A stretch of 15,473 nt of DNA from an uncultured Actinomycetes bacterium (GTDB lineage Bacteria > Actinomycetota > Thermoleophilia > Gaiellales > F1-60-MAGs149), in the NCBI GenBank assembly GCA_903873565.1, contig CAIQOY010000247.1:1-15473 (forward strand), read 5' to 3'. Under the pieces are notes generated by a model, which had not been told where the DNA came from, ran no database searches, and worked only from the letters and a program-made list of their open reading frames with translations. Positions 9,555 to 15,473 of this stretch are shown one piece after another. Made by a program: the position numbers and the translations under genes. The stretch's first letter is position 1. Every line of letters starts with the position of its first letter.

Positions 9555-10937
9555 ATGGTCGAGGAACGGGACGTCGTCATCATCGGGGCCGGCATCGCCG
9601 GCATGACCGCGGCCAAGCGGCTGCGCCACCACGACCCGCTCGTGCTCGAGGCCTCCGACCGCGTCGGCGGGCGGATCTGGTCGCGCCAGCGCGGGAGCCT
9701 GGCGATGTCGGTCGGGGCGCACATGTTCCCGCCGCCGGAGTCCACGGTCGGCGGGTTCGTGACCGAGTACGGCCTCGACGTGCTGCCGATCACCGGCTCG
9801 ATGCTGAACGTCGCGTGGGGCGACCGCGTCTACCGCGACATGCGGCCAGAGCTCCTGCCCCTGCGGCTGCCGCTCGCGCCCGCCGCGCGCGTCTCCTTCG
9901 CCCGCGCGGGGCTGAAGGTCAAGCGCATCGGCGACGAGTACATGCGCCTTGCCGAGCAGCGCCCCGGGGAGACGGCCGCCGACGTGCGCCTGCGGCTGCT
10001 GCAGTACGGCGGCGACGAGACCTTCGCGGACTTCCTCGGACCGCTGCACCCCGAGGCCCAGCGCATCTTCACGGCGCTCTGCAACCGCACGATCGCCGAC
10101 CCGCACGAGATCTCCGTCTCCGCGATGGCGGCGCTGTTCGGCCACGTCTGGGACTCCGGCGACCTCGGCCGCAACATGCGCGGCGGCGCGGGCCTCCTGC
10201 CCGAGGCGATGGGCGAGGACCTCGCCGGCCACATCCGGCTGCGCACCCGGGCCGTCGACATCGCCTTCGACGGCGCCGGCGTGACCGTCCAGGCGCAGGG
10301 GCCGGAGGGGCCGCTGACCGTGCGCGCCCGGACCGCGATCTGCGCGGTGCCCGCGCCCGACCTGCTGCCGGTCATCCAGCGGGCCGCGACGCCGGGCCTG
10401 CAGGCCGCCCTCGACCGCGTCACGTTCGGCCCGCACGTGGTGGTCAGCATCCGCACCGACGAGACGGGGCCGATGCCGTGGGACGACATCTACTCCGTGC
10501 TGACCCCGGACTACGCCTTCAACATGCTGTTCAACCACACCAACTCCCTCTACGCGGCGGGCGGCCGCAAGGAGGGCAGCGTGCTGATGGTCTACGGCGG
10601 CGCCTCGCGCGGCACGCCGCTCCTCGACAAGGACCACGAGGAGATCGCGGAGCTGTTCCTCGCGGACCTGTACCGGCTCTACCCGGAGGCGCGCGGCCAC
10701 GTCACGGAGACGTGGGTGATGCCGTGGGCGCACGCGGGGCCGTTCGCGGCGCCGGGCCGCTGGCGCGCGCAGGAGGCGCTCGAGCGGGGCCTCGGCGGGC
10801 GCGTGTTCCTGGCCGGCGACTGGGTCAGCGACTTCGTGTCGATGGAGACGGCGGCCCTGACCGCGGTCGACGCCGCCGACCGCGTCGAGCAGGTGCTCAT
10901 GCGGACGGGGGCGATCCCCGTCCCGGCGCCGGCCTGA
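9555..10937 (+). CDS. FAD-dependent oxidoreductase, flavin amine oxidase / protoporphyrinogen oxidase-like
   Basis: 460 residues. The N-terminus is a Rossmann dinucleotide-binding fold: VVIIGAGIAG (GxGxxG at 11-16), Glu32 to bind the ribose, and the RVGGR motif at 36-40, typical of the amine oxidase/phytoene desaturase/HemY superfamily. The C-terminal FAD signature is VFLAGDWVSDFVSMETAA, with Asp422 contacting the flavin. The middle is the variable substrate domain, so the substrate (amine, porphyrinogen, carotenoid or other) cannot be told. No signal peptide or membrane anchor. Start chosen by the GGAGG at 9541. It is divergent from an MFS exporter with shared regulatory space, which may suggest co-regulation. 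The 3' end overlaps nei by 41 bases. Confidence 0.85.
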   Translation: MVEERDVVIIGAGIAGMTAAKRLRHHDPLVLEASDRVGGRIWSRQRGSLAMSVGAHMFPPPESTVGGFVTEYGLDVLPITGSMLNVAWGDRVYRDMRPELLPLRLPLAPAARVSFARAGLKVKRIGDEYMRLAEQRPGETAADVRLRLLQYGGDETFADFLGPLHPEAQRIFTALCNRTIADPHEISVSAMAALFGHVWDSGDLGRNMRGGAGLLPEAMGEDLAGHIRLRTRAVDIAFDGAGVTVQAQGPEGPLTVRARTAICAVPAPDLLPVIQRAATPGLQAALDRVTFGPHVVVSIRTDETGPMPWDDIYSVLTPDYAFNMLFNHTNSLYAAGGRKEGSVLMVYGGASRGTPLLDKDHEEIAELFLADLYRLYPEARGHVTETWVMPWAHAGPFAAPGRWRAQEALERGLGGRVFLAGDWVSDFVSMETAALTAVDAADRVEQVLMRTGAIPVPAPA

Positions 10938-11709
10938 CGGGCGGCTGGCAGGTCGGGCACCAGAAGGTGCGCCGGCCCTCGTCGCCCTGGGCGCGGGCCC
11001 GGAGCCGCGTGCCGCAGACGGGGCAGGGCCGGTTGGCGCGGCCGTAGACCCGCACCGGCCGGCGCGCCGCGCCGCTCGCCACGTGGGCGCGCATCATCGC
11101 GGCCGCGCGTCCGAGCAGGTCGCCGAGGGCGGCGTCGTCGAGGTCGGCGGCGCGGGTCCACGGGTCGAGGCGGCGGTCGAACAGGGCCTCGGACTTCCAG
11201 ACGTTGCCGACGCCGGCGAGGACGCGCTGGTCCAGCAGGACGTCGGCCAGCGTCTGCTCGGCCGGGCCGCGGCGGGCGATCGCCACCGCCCGGTCGACGT
11301 CGAAGGCCCCGTCGAGGACGTCCGGGCCGAGCCGGCCGAGGGCGGGGTGGAGGCGCGCCTGGGCGGGGGTCAGGAGCTCGAGGACGGGCCCGTTGAAGAG
11401 CAGGCCCTCGACCTCGTCGGTGGCCACGACCAGCCAGGCCCGCTCGCGCGGGCGGCGCGTCGCGCGCCCCGGCGGGCCGATCTCCCAGCGCCCCGACATG
11501 CGCAGGTGGCTGTGCAGCACGAGGCCGCCGTCGAAGCGGATCACGAGGTGCTTGCCGTGCGCCTCGACCGCCTCCACGGCGCGGCCGGCGAGGCGCTCGG
11601 GGATCCGCATCGCCGCGTGGCGGGGCTGCGGGGCCTCGATCCGGGGGACGCGCCCCACGAGCGGCGCGAGCCGGCGGGCCACGCCGGCGAGGGTGTCGCC
11701 TTCGGGCAT
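10897..11709 (-). CDS. nei: Endonuclease VIII-like DNA glycosylase / AP lyase (Nei)
   Basis: 270 residues from ATG 11709. The mature N-terminus begins PEGDT, the Nei hallmark (Fpg has PELPEV): Pro2 is the Schiff-base nucleophile and Glu3 the catalytic acid. Lys53 in AHGKHL matches E. coli Nei Lys53. LHSHLRMSGRW is a conserved core strand, LADVLLDQRVLAGVGNVWKSEALF is the helix-two-turn-helix, and Cys229, Cys232, Cys251 and Cys254 form the C-terminal zinc finger, with VYGRANRPC carrying the finger arginine. The enzyme removes oxidised pyrimidines and nicks the abasic site in base excision repair. The frame is open 58 codons further upstream, but those run into the aminotransferase on the other strand. 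The start has a -10 box seven bases before it. Its 3' end overlaps the oxidoreductase. Confidence 0.93.
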   Translation of the reverse strand: MPEGDTLAGVARRLAPLVGRVPRIEAPQPRHAAMRIPERLAGRAVEAVEAHGKHLVIRFDGGLVLHSHLRMSGRWEIGPPGRATRRPRERAWLVVATDEVEGLLFNGPVLELLTPAQARLHPALGRLGPDVLDGAFDVDRAVAIARRGPAEQTLADVLLDQRVLAGVGNVWKSEALFDRRLDPWTRAADLDDAALGDLLGRAAAMMRAHVASGAARRPVRVYGRANRPCPVCGTRLRARAQGDEGRRTFWCPTCQPPVRPAPGRGSPPSA

Positions 11710-11716
11710 CGACCGC

Positions 11717-11722
11717 AGGCTA
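11717..11722 (-). promoter_or_regulatory. -10 element of nei
   Basis: TAGCCT followed by GCGGTCG and the ATG, a seven-base gap. Same leaderless layout as parE, lgt, MATE and the DsbA-like gene. It supports the short start of nei. Confidence 0.6.
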
Positions 11723-11743
11723 TCCGCCGCGGGCGATCTGCGC

Positions 11744-11749
11744 CATACT
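11744..11749 (+). promoter_or_regulatory. Possible -10 element of the aminotransferase-tag operon
   Basis: CATACT, one mismatch from TATACT, lies 27 bases before the GTG at 11777. Transcription would start near 11756, just at the foot of the small hairpin 11757-11774. No clear -35. Confidence 0.4.
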
Positions 11750-11756
11750 TCCCGGT

Positions 11757-11774
11757 ACGTACGAGGAGGTACGT
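11757..11774 (+). promoter_or_regulatory. Small hairpin with the Shine-Dalgarno sequence in its loop
   Basis: ACGTAC (11757-11762) and GTACGT (11769-11774) can pair, leaving the loop GAGGAG. The ribosome binding site AGGAGG (11764-11769) sits mostly in that loop, 7 bases before the GTG of the aminotransferase. The ribosome binding site itself is clear; a regulatory role for the stem is inference. The dyad could equally be an operator. Confidence 0.5.
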
Positions 11775-11776
11775 CC

Positions 11777-13111
11777 GTGAATCCGATCACCGCGCTCGAG
11801 CACCTGCCCGCCGATGCCCACAAGGGCGAGTGGCTGAACTGGTCCAAGATGGCCGAGTTCGAGAACCAGTCGCCGCCCGTCATCGTCTCCGGCGAGGGCC
11901 CCTACGCCATCGACAAGGACGGCAACCGCCTCCTCGACGGCGTCTCGGGCCTGTTCACCACCCAGATCGGCTACTCGCACGGCGCCGAGATCGGCGAGGC
12001 CGCCCGCCTGCAGCTGGAGACGCTCTCCTTCTACCCGAACTGGGCCGCCACGCACCCGTCGGCGCTGGCCCTGACGGACCGCCTGCTCGGCCTCGCGCCC
12101 GACCGCATGTCCCGCGTCCTCCTCACGTCGGGCGGCTCCGAGTCGGTCGAGTCGGCGATGAAGCTGGTGCGCCAGCACTTCCTCGCCAAGGGCCACGGCC
12201 TCAAGCGCAAGATCATCGCCCGCCGCGGCGCCTACCACGGCTGCACGATGGGCGCCCTCGCCCTGACCGGCATCCCGCTCTCGCGCGCGCCCTTCGAGCC
12301 GCTCGACCCGAACGTGCGCCACGCGCCCAACACGCACCAGCGCTCCTGCCTCTACTGCCACGACAAGGGCGGCTGCCAGCTGACCTGCGCGGACGCGATC
12401 GAGCAGGCGATCCTCGCCGAGGGCCCCGACACCGTCGCGGCCGTCGTCGTCGAGCCGATCCAGAACGGCGGCGGGCTGCCCCCGGCGGACGGCTACGGCG
12501 CGAAGATCCGCGAGATCTGCGACCGCTACGGCGTGCTCCTGTGGTGCGACGAGGTGATCACCGGCTTCGGCCGCGTCGGCGCCTGGTTCGCCTCCGAGCG
12601 GCTCGGCTTCAACGCCGACATCATCACCTACGCGAAGGGCATCACCTCGGGCTACGCGCCCGCCGGCGGCGTCATCTTCACGGAGGCGGTCGGCGCCCCG
12701 CTGATCGAGGCCGAGGCGATGTACGCGCACGGGTTCACGTTCGGCGGCCATCCGCTGGCCTGCGCCGTCGCCCTCGCGAACATCGACATCATGGAGCGCC
12801 TCGACGTGATCGCGAACGTGCAGGCGCACGAGGACGCCTACGCGGCGGCGATGCAGGAGGTCGCGGCCTCCTCGGACCTCGTGGTCGAGACCCGCGGCAA
12901 GGGCTTCTACCACTCGCTCGAGCTGGTCGACAACGCCCTCACCGCCCCGGTCGCCGGCGCGACCCGCAAGCACGGCGTGATCGTGCGGCCCGACGTCCGC
13001 GTCAAGCCGATGGTCGTGACGTCGCTGCCCCTGATCTGCACGCAGGAGCACATCGACGAGCTGACGGGCGCGCTCAAGGCCGCCCTCGCCGACGTCGCCG
13101 CCGCCTCCTAG
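11777..13111 (+). CDS. Class III pyridoxal-phosphate aminotransferase (omega-transaminase / aspartate aminotransferase family)
   Basis: 444 residues, start GTG 11777 set by AGGAGG seven bases before; the frame is open much further upstream but there it lies over nei. Class III motifs in order: DGVSGLFTTQIGYSHG (54-69), the phosphate loop SGGSESVESA (118-127), Tyr153-His154 stacking on the cofactor ring, LLWCDEVITGFGRVG with Asp258 binding the pyridine nitrogen, the Schiff-base lysine Lys287 in YAKGITSGYAPAGG, and TFGGHPLACA (321-330). It moves an amino group from an amine or omega-amino acid to a keto acid; the donor cannot be deduced. A four-cysteine segment (Cys191, 194, 200, 204) sits in the large domain. 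tag follows after 18 bases, probably in the same transcript. Confidence 0.9.
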   Translation: MNPITALEHLPADAHKGEWLNWSKMAEFENQSPPVIVSGEGPYAIDKDGNRLLDGVSGLFTTQIGYSHGAEIGEAARLQLETLSFYPNWAATHPSALALTDRLLGLAPDRMSRVLLTSGGSESVESAMKLVRQHFLAKGHGLKRKIIARRGAYHGCTMGALALTGIPLSRAPFEPLDPNVRHAPNTHQRSCLYCHDKGGCQLTCADAIEQAILAEGPDTVAAVVVEPIQNGGGLPPADGYGAKIREICDRYGVLLWCDEVITGFGRVGAWFASERLGFNADIITYAKGITSGYAPAGGVIFTEAVGAPLIEAEAMYAHGFTFGGHPLACAVALANIDIMERLDVIANVQAHEDAYAAAMQEVAASSDLVVETRGKGFYHSLELVDNALTAPVAGATRKHGVIVRPDVRVKPMVVTSLPLICTQEHIDELTGALKAALADVAAAS

Positions 13112-13129
13112 GCGCGGCGCGGGAGCAGC

Positions 13130-13726
13130 GTGGAGCCGACCGTCCGGACCGCCCTGCGCGGTCCGGACGGCGTGCCGCGCTGCCCGTGGGCGGGCGACGA
13201 CCCGCTCTACGTGCGCTACCACGACGAGGAGTGGGGCCGGCCGGTGCGCGACGAGACGCGCGTCTTCGAGAAGCTCTGCCTCGAGGGCTTCCAGGCCGGG
13301 CTCGCCTGGATCACGATCCTGCGCAAGCGCGAGGCCTTCCGGGCCGCCTTCGACGGCTTCGACCCGGAGCGGATGGCCGGCTACGGCGAGCGCGACGTCG
13401 CGCGCCTGCTGGCCGACCCCGGCATCGTGCGCCACCGCGGCAAGATCGAGGCCGCGATCGGCAACGCCCGCGCGCTCGTCGCGCTGCACGCCGCCGGCGG
13501 CTCGCTCTCCGAGCTCGTCTGGTCGCACGCCCCGGCCGCGCCGGGCCCCGCGCCGCGCGGCATGGCCGACGTGCCGGCGCAGACGGCCGAGTCGGCGGCG
13601 CTCAGCCGGGCGCTGAAGGCGCACGGGTTCCGCTTCGTGGGGCCGACCACGGCCTACGCGGCGATGCAGGCGCTCGGGGTGGTCGACGACCACCTCGCGG
13701 GCTGCGCCAGCCGCGGGGCGCGCTAG
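13130..13726 (+). CDS. tag: DNA-3-methyladenine glycosylase I (Tag)
   Basis: 198 residues from GTG 13130, or 184 from GTG 13172. Tag removes 3-methyladenine from alkylated DNA. The zinc ligands are Cys18 (RCPW), His31 (YHDEEWG), His188 and Cys192 (VVDDHLAGC). The core motif EGFQAGLAWITILRKREAFR (52-71) and FVGPTTAYAAMQALG near the C-terminus are typical. Starting at 13172 would give Met-Pro-Arg-Cys4...His17, exactly the E. coli numbering, but the GPDGxxRCPW lead-in is common in actinobacterial Tags as I recall them, so I keep the longer form; its ribosome site (GGGAG, 13121-13125) has only a 4-base spacer. Downstream of the aminotransferase by 18 bases. Its stop TAG shares CTAG with the convergent amidase stop. 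Confidence 0.92.
   Translation: MEPTVRTALRGPDGVPRCPWAGDDPLYVRYHDEEWGRPVRDETRVFEKLCLEGFQAGLAWITILRKREAFRAAFDGFDPERMAGYGERDVARLLADPGIVRHRGKIEAAIGNARALVALHAAGGSLSELVWSHAPAAPGPAPRGMADVPAQTAESAALSRALKAHGFRFVGPTTAYAAMQALGVVDDHLAGCASRGAR
13140..13170 (+). repeat. Perfect 13-base inverted repeat with 5-base loop inside the tag 5' end
   Basis: CCGTCCGGACCGC (13140-13152) is exactly complementary to GCGGTCCGGACGG (13158-13170), with loop CCTGC. It covers codons 4-14 of the long tag reading frame and ends one base before the alternative GTG at 13172. There is no T-run after it, so it is not a classical intrinsic terminator. Confidence 0.7.
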
Positions 13727-15123
13727 GCCGGGAGGTCCGGCAGCGGGGCGGGGTGGATCCGCTCGTAGGCGCGCGCCGCGCGCAGGACGAGGGCGTCCGC
13801 GAACTTCGGCCCGACGATCTGCAGGCCCACGGGCAGGCCGGCCGCGGTCAGCCCGCAGGGCACGCTGGCCGCCGGCTGCTGGGTGAGGTTGAACGGGTAC
13901 GTGAAGGGCGTCCAGCGCGGCCAGTCCGGATCGGCGGGGAAGCCGGCGGGGCGCTCGGCCGGATCCGCGGCGAACGCGGGGATCGGCAGGGTCGGCGTGA
14001 GCAGCAGGTCGTAGGTCTCGTGGAAGCGGTTCATCAGGAGCCCGAGCGCCCCGCGCGCCTGGACCGCCGCCAGGTGCTCCTGCAGCGTCATCGCCTCGCC
14101 CCGACGGGCGATCTCGAGCAGGCCCGGATCCATCTCGGCGCGTCGCTCCGCCGGCACCTGCGCGACGGCGTAGGCCGCCGACGGGAACCAGTGCCGCCGG
14201 AACGTCTCGTCGGGGTCGCCGAAGCCGGGGTCGACCGCCTCCACGTGGGCGCCGAGCTCGGCGAAGACGGCGGCCGCCCGCGCCACGAGCGCCGCGACCT
14301 CCGGGTCCACCTCGGCGTAGCCGAGGGTCGCGGAGTAGGCGATGCGCAGGCCCGCCACGCCGTCCTCGAGCCCGTGGGACGCGTCGATCCGGACGGGCAC
14401 GGCGTGCCAGTCGCGGTGGTCGGGGGCGGCCATCACGTCGAGCATCAGGGCCGCGTCGGCCACGGTGCGGGTCATCGGCCCGAGGTGCGCGACCGTCCCG
14501 AACACCGACAGGGGCCAGGCGGGCACCACCCCGAAGGTGGGCTTGAGGCCGACGATCCCCGAGAAGCCGGCCGGCATCCGGATCGACCCGCCGCCGTCGG
14601 TCCCGATGTTGAGGGCGGCCATCCCGCAGGCCGCCGCGACCGCCGCGCCGCCCGAGGAGCCGCCCGCCGTGCGCGCGGGGTCCCAGGGGTTGCGGGTGAT
14701 GCCGGTGAGCGGGCTGTCGGTCATGCCCTTCCAGCCGAACTCGGGCGTCGTCGTCTTGCCCACCAGCACCGCGCCCGCCTCGCGCAGGCGCGCCACGGCC
14801 GGGGCGTCGTCGTCCCAGGGCCCGGCGGGGTCGACCGTGCGCGAGCCGCGCCGGGTCGGCCAGCCGCGGGTCAGGAGGATGTCCTTGATCGACGTGGGCA
14901 CGCCGTCGAGCGGGCCGATCGGGGTCCCGGCCCGCCAGCGCGCCTCCGACGCGCGGGCCTCGTCGAGCGCGGTCTCCGAGACGAGGCAGAAGCCGTTGAG
15001 CGCGCCGTCGAGGGCGTCGATCCGCCCGAGGCAGGCGGCCACGGCATCGACCGGGGAGAGCGCGCCCGTGCGGTAGCCCGCGACGAGGTCGGTGGCGCTG
15101 AGGAGGTGCGGGTCGTCGGCCAT
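13723..15123 (-). CDS. Amidase-signature family hydrolase
   Basis: 466 residues, ATG at 15123-15121. The Ser-cisSer-Lys triad is intact: Lys80 in VPTSIKD, Ser156 in AGGSSGGAA and Ser180 in GTDGGGSIRMP; the 24-residue gap between the serines equals that of fatty acid amide hydrolase. PLDGVPTSIKDILLTRGWPTRRGS and LVGKTTTPEFGW are further family landmarks. Such enzymes hydrolyse carboxamides to acid and ammonia. GatA is unlikely because gatB and gatC are absent, though a stand-alone amidase cannot be fully separated from it by eye. No signal peptide, so cytoplasmic. It follows lhr on the same strand (56-base gap) and has a possible promoter of its own. It ends tail-to-tail with tag, overlapping by four bases. 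Confidence 0.9.
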   Translation of the reverse strand: MADDPHLLSATDLVAGYRTGALSPVDAVAACLGRIDALDGALNGFCLVSETALDEARASEARWRAGTPIGPLDGVPTSIKDILLTRGWPTRRGSRTVDPAGPWDDDAPAVARLREAGAVLVGKTTTPEFGWKGMTDSPLTGITRNPWDPARTAGGSSGGAAVAAACGMAALNIGTDGGGSIRMPAGFSGIVGLKPTFGVVPAWPLSVFGTVAHLGPMTRTVADAALMLDVMAAPDHRDWHAVPVRIDASHGLEDGVAGLRIAYSATLGYAEVDPEVAALVARAAAVFAELGAHVEAVDPGFGDPDETFRRHWFPSAAYAVAQVPAERRAEMDPGLLEIARRGEAMTLQEHLAAVQARGALGLLMNRFHETYDLLLTPTLPIPAFAADPAERPAGFPADPDWPRWTPFTYPFNLTQQPAASVPCGLTAAGLPVGLQIVGPKFADALVLRAARAYERIHPAPLPDLPA

Positions 15124-15159
15124 CGGCGGGCGGCGCGCGGTGCGCGGGCCGCGGGGGTG

Positions 15160-15165
15160 AGCCTA
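15160..15165 (-). promoter_or_regulatory. Possible -10 element of the amidase gene
   Basis: TAGGCT on the minus strand, identical to the parE and DsbA-like boxes, but 36 bases before the ATG, so this transcript would have a leader of about 29 bases. No Shine-Dalgarno sequence is seen in that leader and no upstream in-frame start. Confidence 0.4.
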
Positions 15166-15179
15166 GCGGGCCGCGGCGG

Positions 15180-15473
15180 CTAGCCGAGGCTCATCCGCCG
15201 CGGCCCCGCCCGGAAGCCCGCCGCGGCGAGGCGCGGCTCCCACGGGCCGCCGAGCACGGGGGCCCCGGCCATCCGCTCGACCGACAGGCGCGGCACGATC
15301 CCGCGCCGCTGGGCGTCGGCCAGCGCCTCGAGCGCGCGCCGCGCCGCCTCCTCCTCGAGGCCGGCGAACGGGGTCAGGGTGCGCCCGCCGCGCTCGACGT
15401 GCAGCGCCGGCGCGCCGTCGACGAGCACGAGGTGGGCGCCGGCCGCGCGGGCCGGGCGGCCGCCCTCGGCCTC
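15180..15473 (-). CDS. lhr: Lhr-type ATP-dependent helicase, C-terminal end (cut by window edge)
   Basis: The last 97 codons of a gene that enters from the right edge; stop TAG at 15182-15180. The fragment reads RPARAAGAHLVLVDGAPALHVERGG near its start and ends with VERMAGAPVLGGPWEPRLAAAGFRAGPRRMSL. This matches, from memory of the family, the C-terminal Lhr-core domain of large Lhr helicases (about 1,500 residues in actinobacteria): a strand pair 'lyverGGr', an Ala/Leu-rich helix, then 'L..aGF...prg..l'. The helicase motifs lie outside the window. Lhr proteins are 3'-5' DNA translocases and helicases linked to DNA repair. It is probably expressed ahead of the amidase gene, which has its own possible promoter. 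Confidence 0.75.
   Translation of the reverse strand, partial: EAEGGRPARAAGAHLVLVDGAPALHVERGGRTLTPFAGLEEEAARRALEALADAQRRGIVPRLSVERMAGAPVLGGPWEPRLAAAGFRAGPRRMSLG

Noticed and set aside
11710..11883. Longer nei with 58 extra residues
   Set aside because: Nei needs its Pro2 as the N-terminal nucleophile after Met removal, so the protein must begin at MPEGDT; the upstream part runs into the aminotransferase coding region.
13723..15123. GatA subunit of the Glu-tRNA(Gln) amidotransferase
   Set aside because: No gatB or gatC next to it, and the context is an isolated gene beside lhr. A stand-alone amidase is the simpler call.
11083..15183. 1,366-codon open frame on the plus strand across nei, aminotransferase, tag and amidase
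   Set aside because: Overlaps four well-supported genes in other frames, has shadow composition (Arg/Ala/Gly/Pro) and no recognisable domain.
15159..15192. Interrupted hairpin GAGCC-CTAGC-type arms between lhr and amidase as a terminator for lhr
   Set aside because: The arms need a 4-base bulge and a long loop, there is no T-run, and the right arm lies in the lhr coding end. Too weak to call.

Overview
The window is very GC-rich, with almost every third codon position G or C and several GTG starts. It is densely packed with chromosomal genes. Protein families (actinobacterial-type Nei and Tag, an Lhr-type helicase, a ParE/ParC pair, a class III aminotransferase) and TANNNT -10 boxes point to a high-GC actinobacterium. 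A Thermoleophilia/Solirubrobacterales-like organism is my guess; the sequence alone does not prove it. I see no rRNA, tRNA, CRISPR array, transposase, integrase or prophage gene. No gene-free stretch exceeds 100 bases.

Layout, left to right. (1) Minus strand: the 5' part of a chromate transporter (chrA, cut by the window edge), translationally coupled to an upstream DinF-type MATE exporter. (2) Plus: a DsbA-like thioredoxin-fold protein with a one-cysteine CPWA site. (3) Minus: a type IIA topoisomerase operon, parE then parC with a 4-base overlap; sequence details favour topoisomerase IV over gyrase. (4) Plus: lgt, prolipoprotein diacylglyceryl transferase. (5) Minus: a DHA2-type MFS exporter. 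(6) Plus: an FAD-dependent amine-oxidase-like enzyme. (7) Minus: nei, a DNA glycosylase/AP lyase. (8) Plus: a class III aminotransferase followed 18 bases later by tag, 3-methyladenine DNA glycosylase I. (9) Minus: an amidase-signature hydrolase, preceded by the C-terminal end of an Lhr-type helicase that runs off the right edge.

The strand flips nine times. All four tail-to-tail junctions are overlapping or nearly so (4-base gap, 38-base overlap, 41-base overlap, 4-base overlap), leaving no separate space for terminators. The five most compact head-to-head promoters put a TA[G/C][G/C]CT hexamer only 6-7 bases before the start codon, which predicts leaderless mRNAs. The oxidoreductase and the aminotransferase instead have a leader with a strong Shine-Dalgarno sequence, each next to inverted repeats that may be regulatory.

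Functionally the region mixes DNA topology and repair (ParE, ParC, Nei, Tag, Lhr), export (ChrA, MATE, MFS), envelope lipoprotein maturation (Lgt) and amine/amide metabolism (oxidoreductase, aminotransferase, amidase). I do not see a single coherent novel system. The most interesting signals are in promoter architecture and the small inverted repeats.
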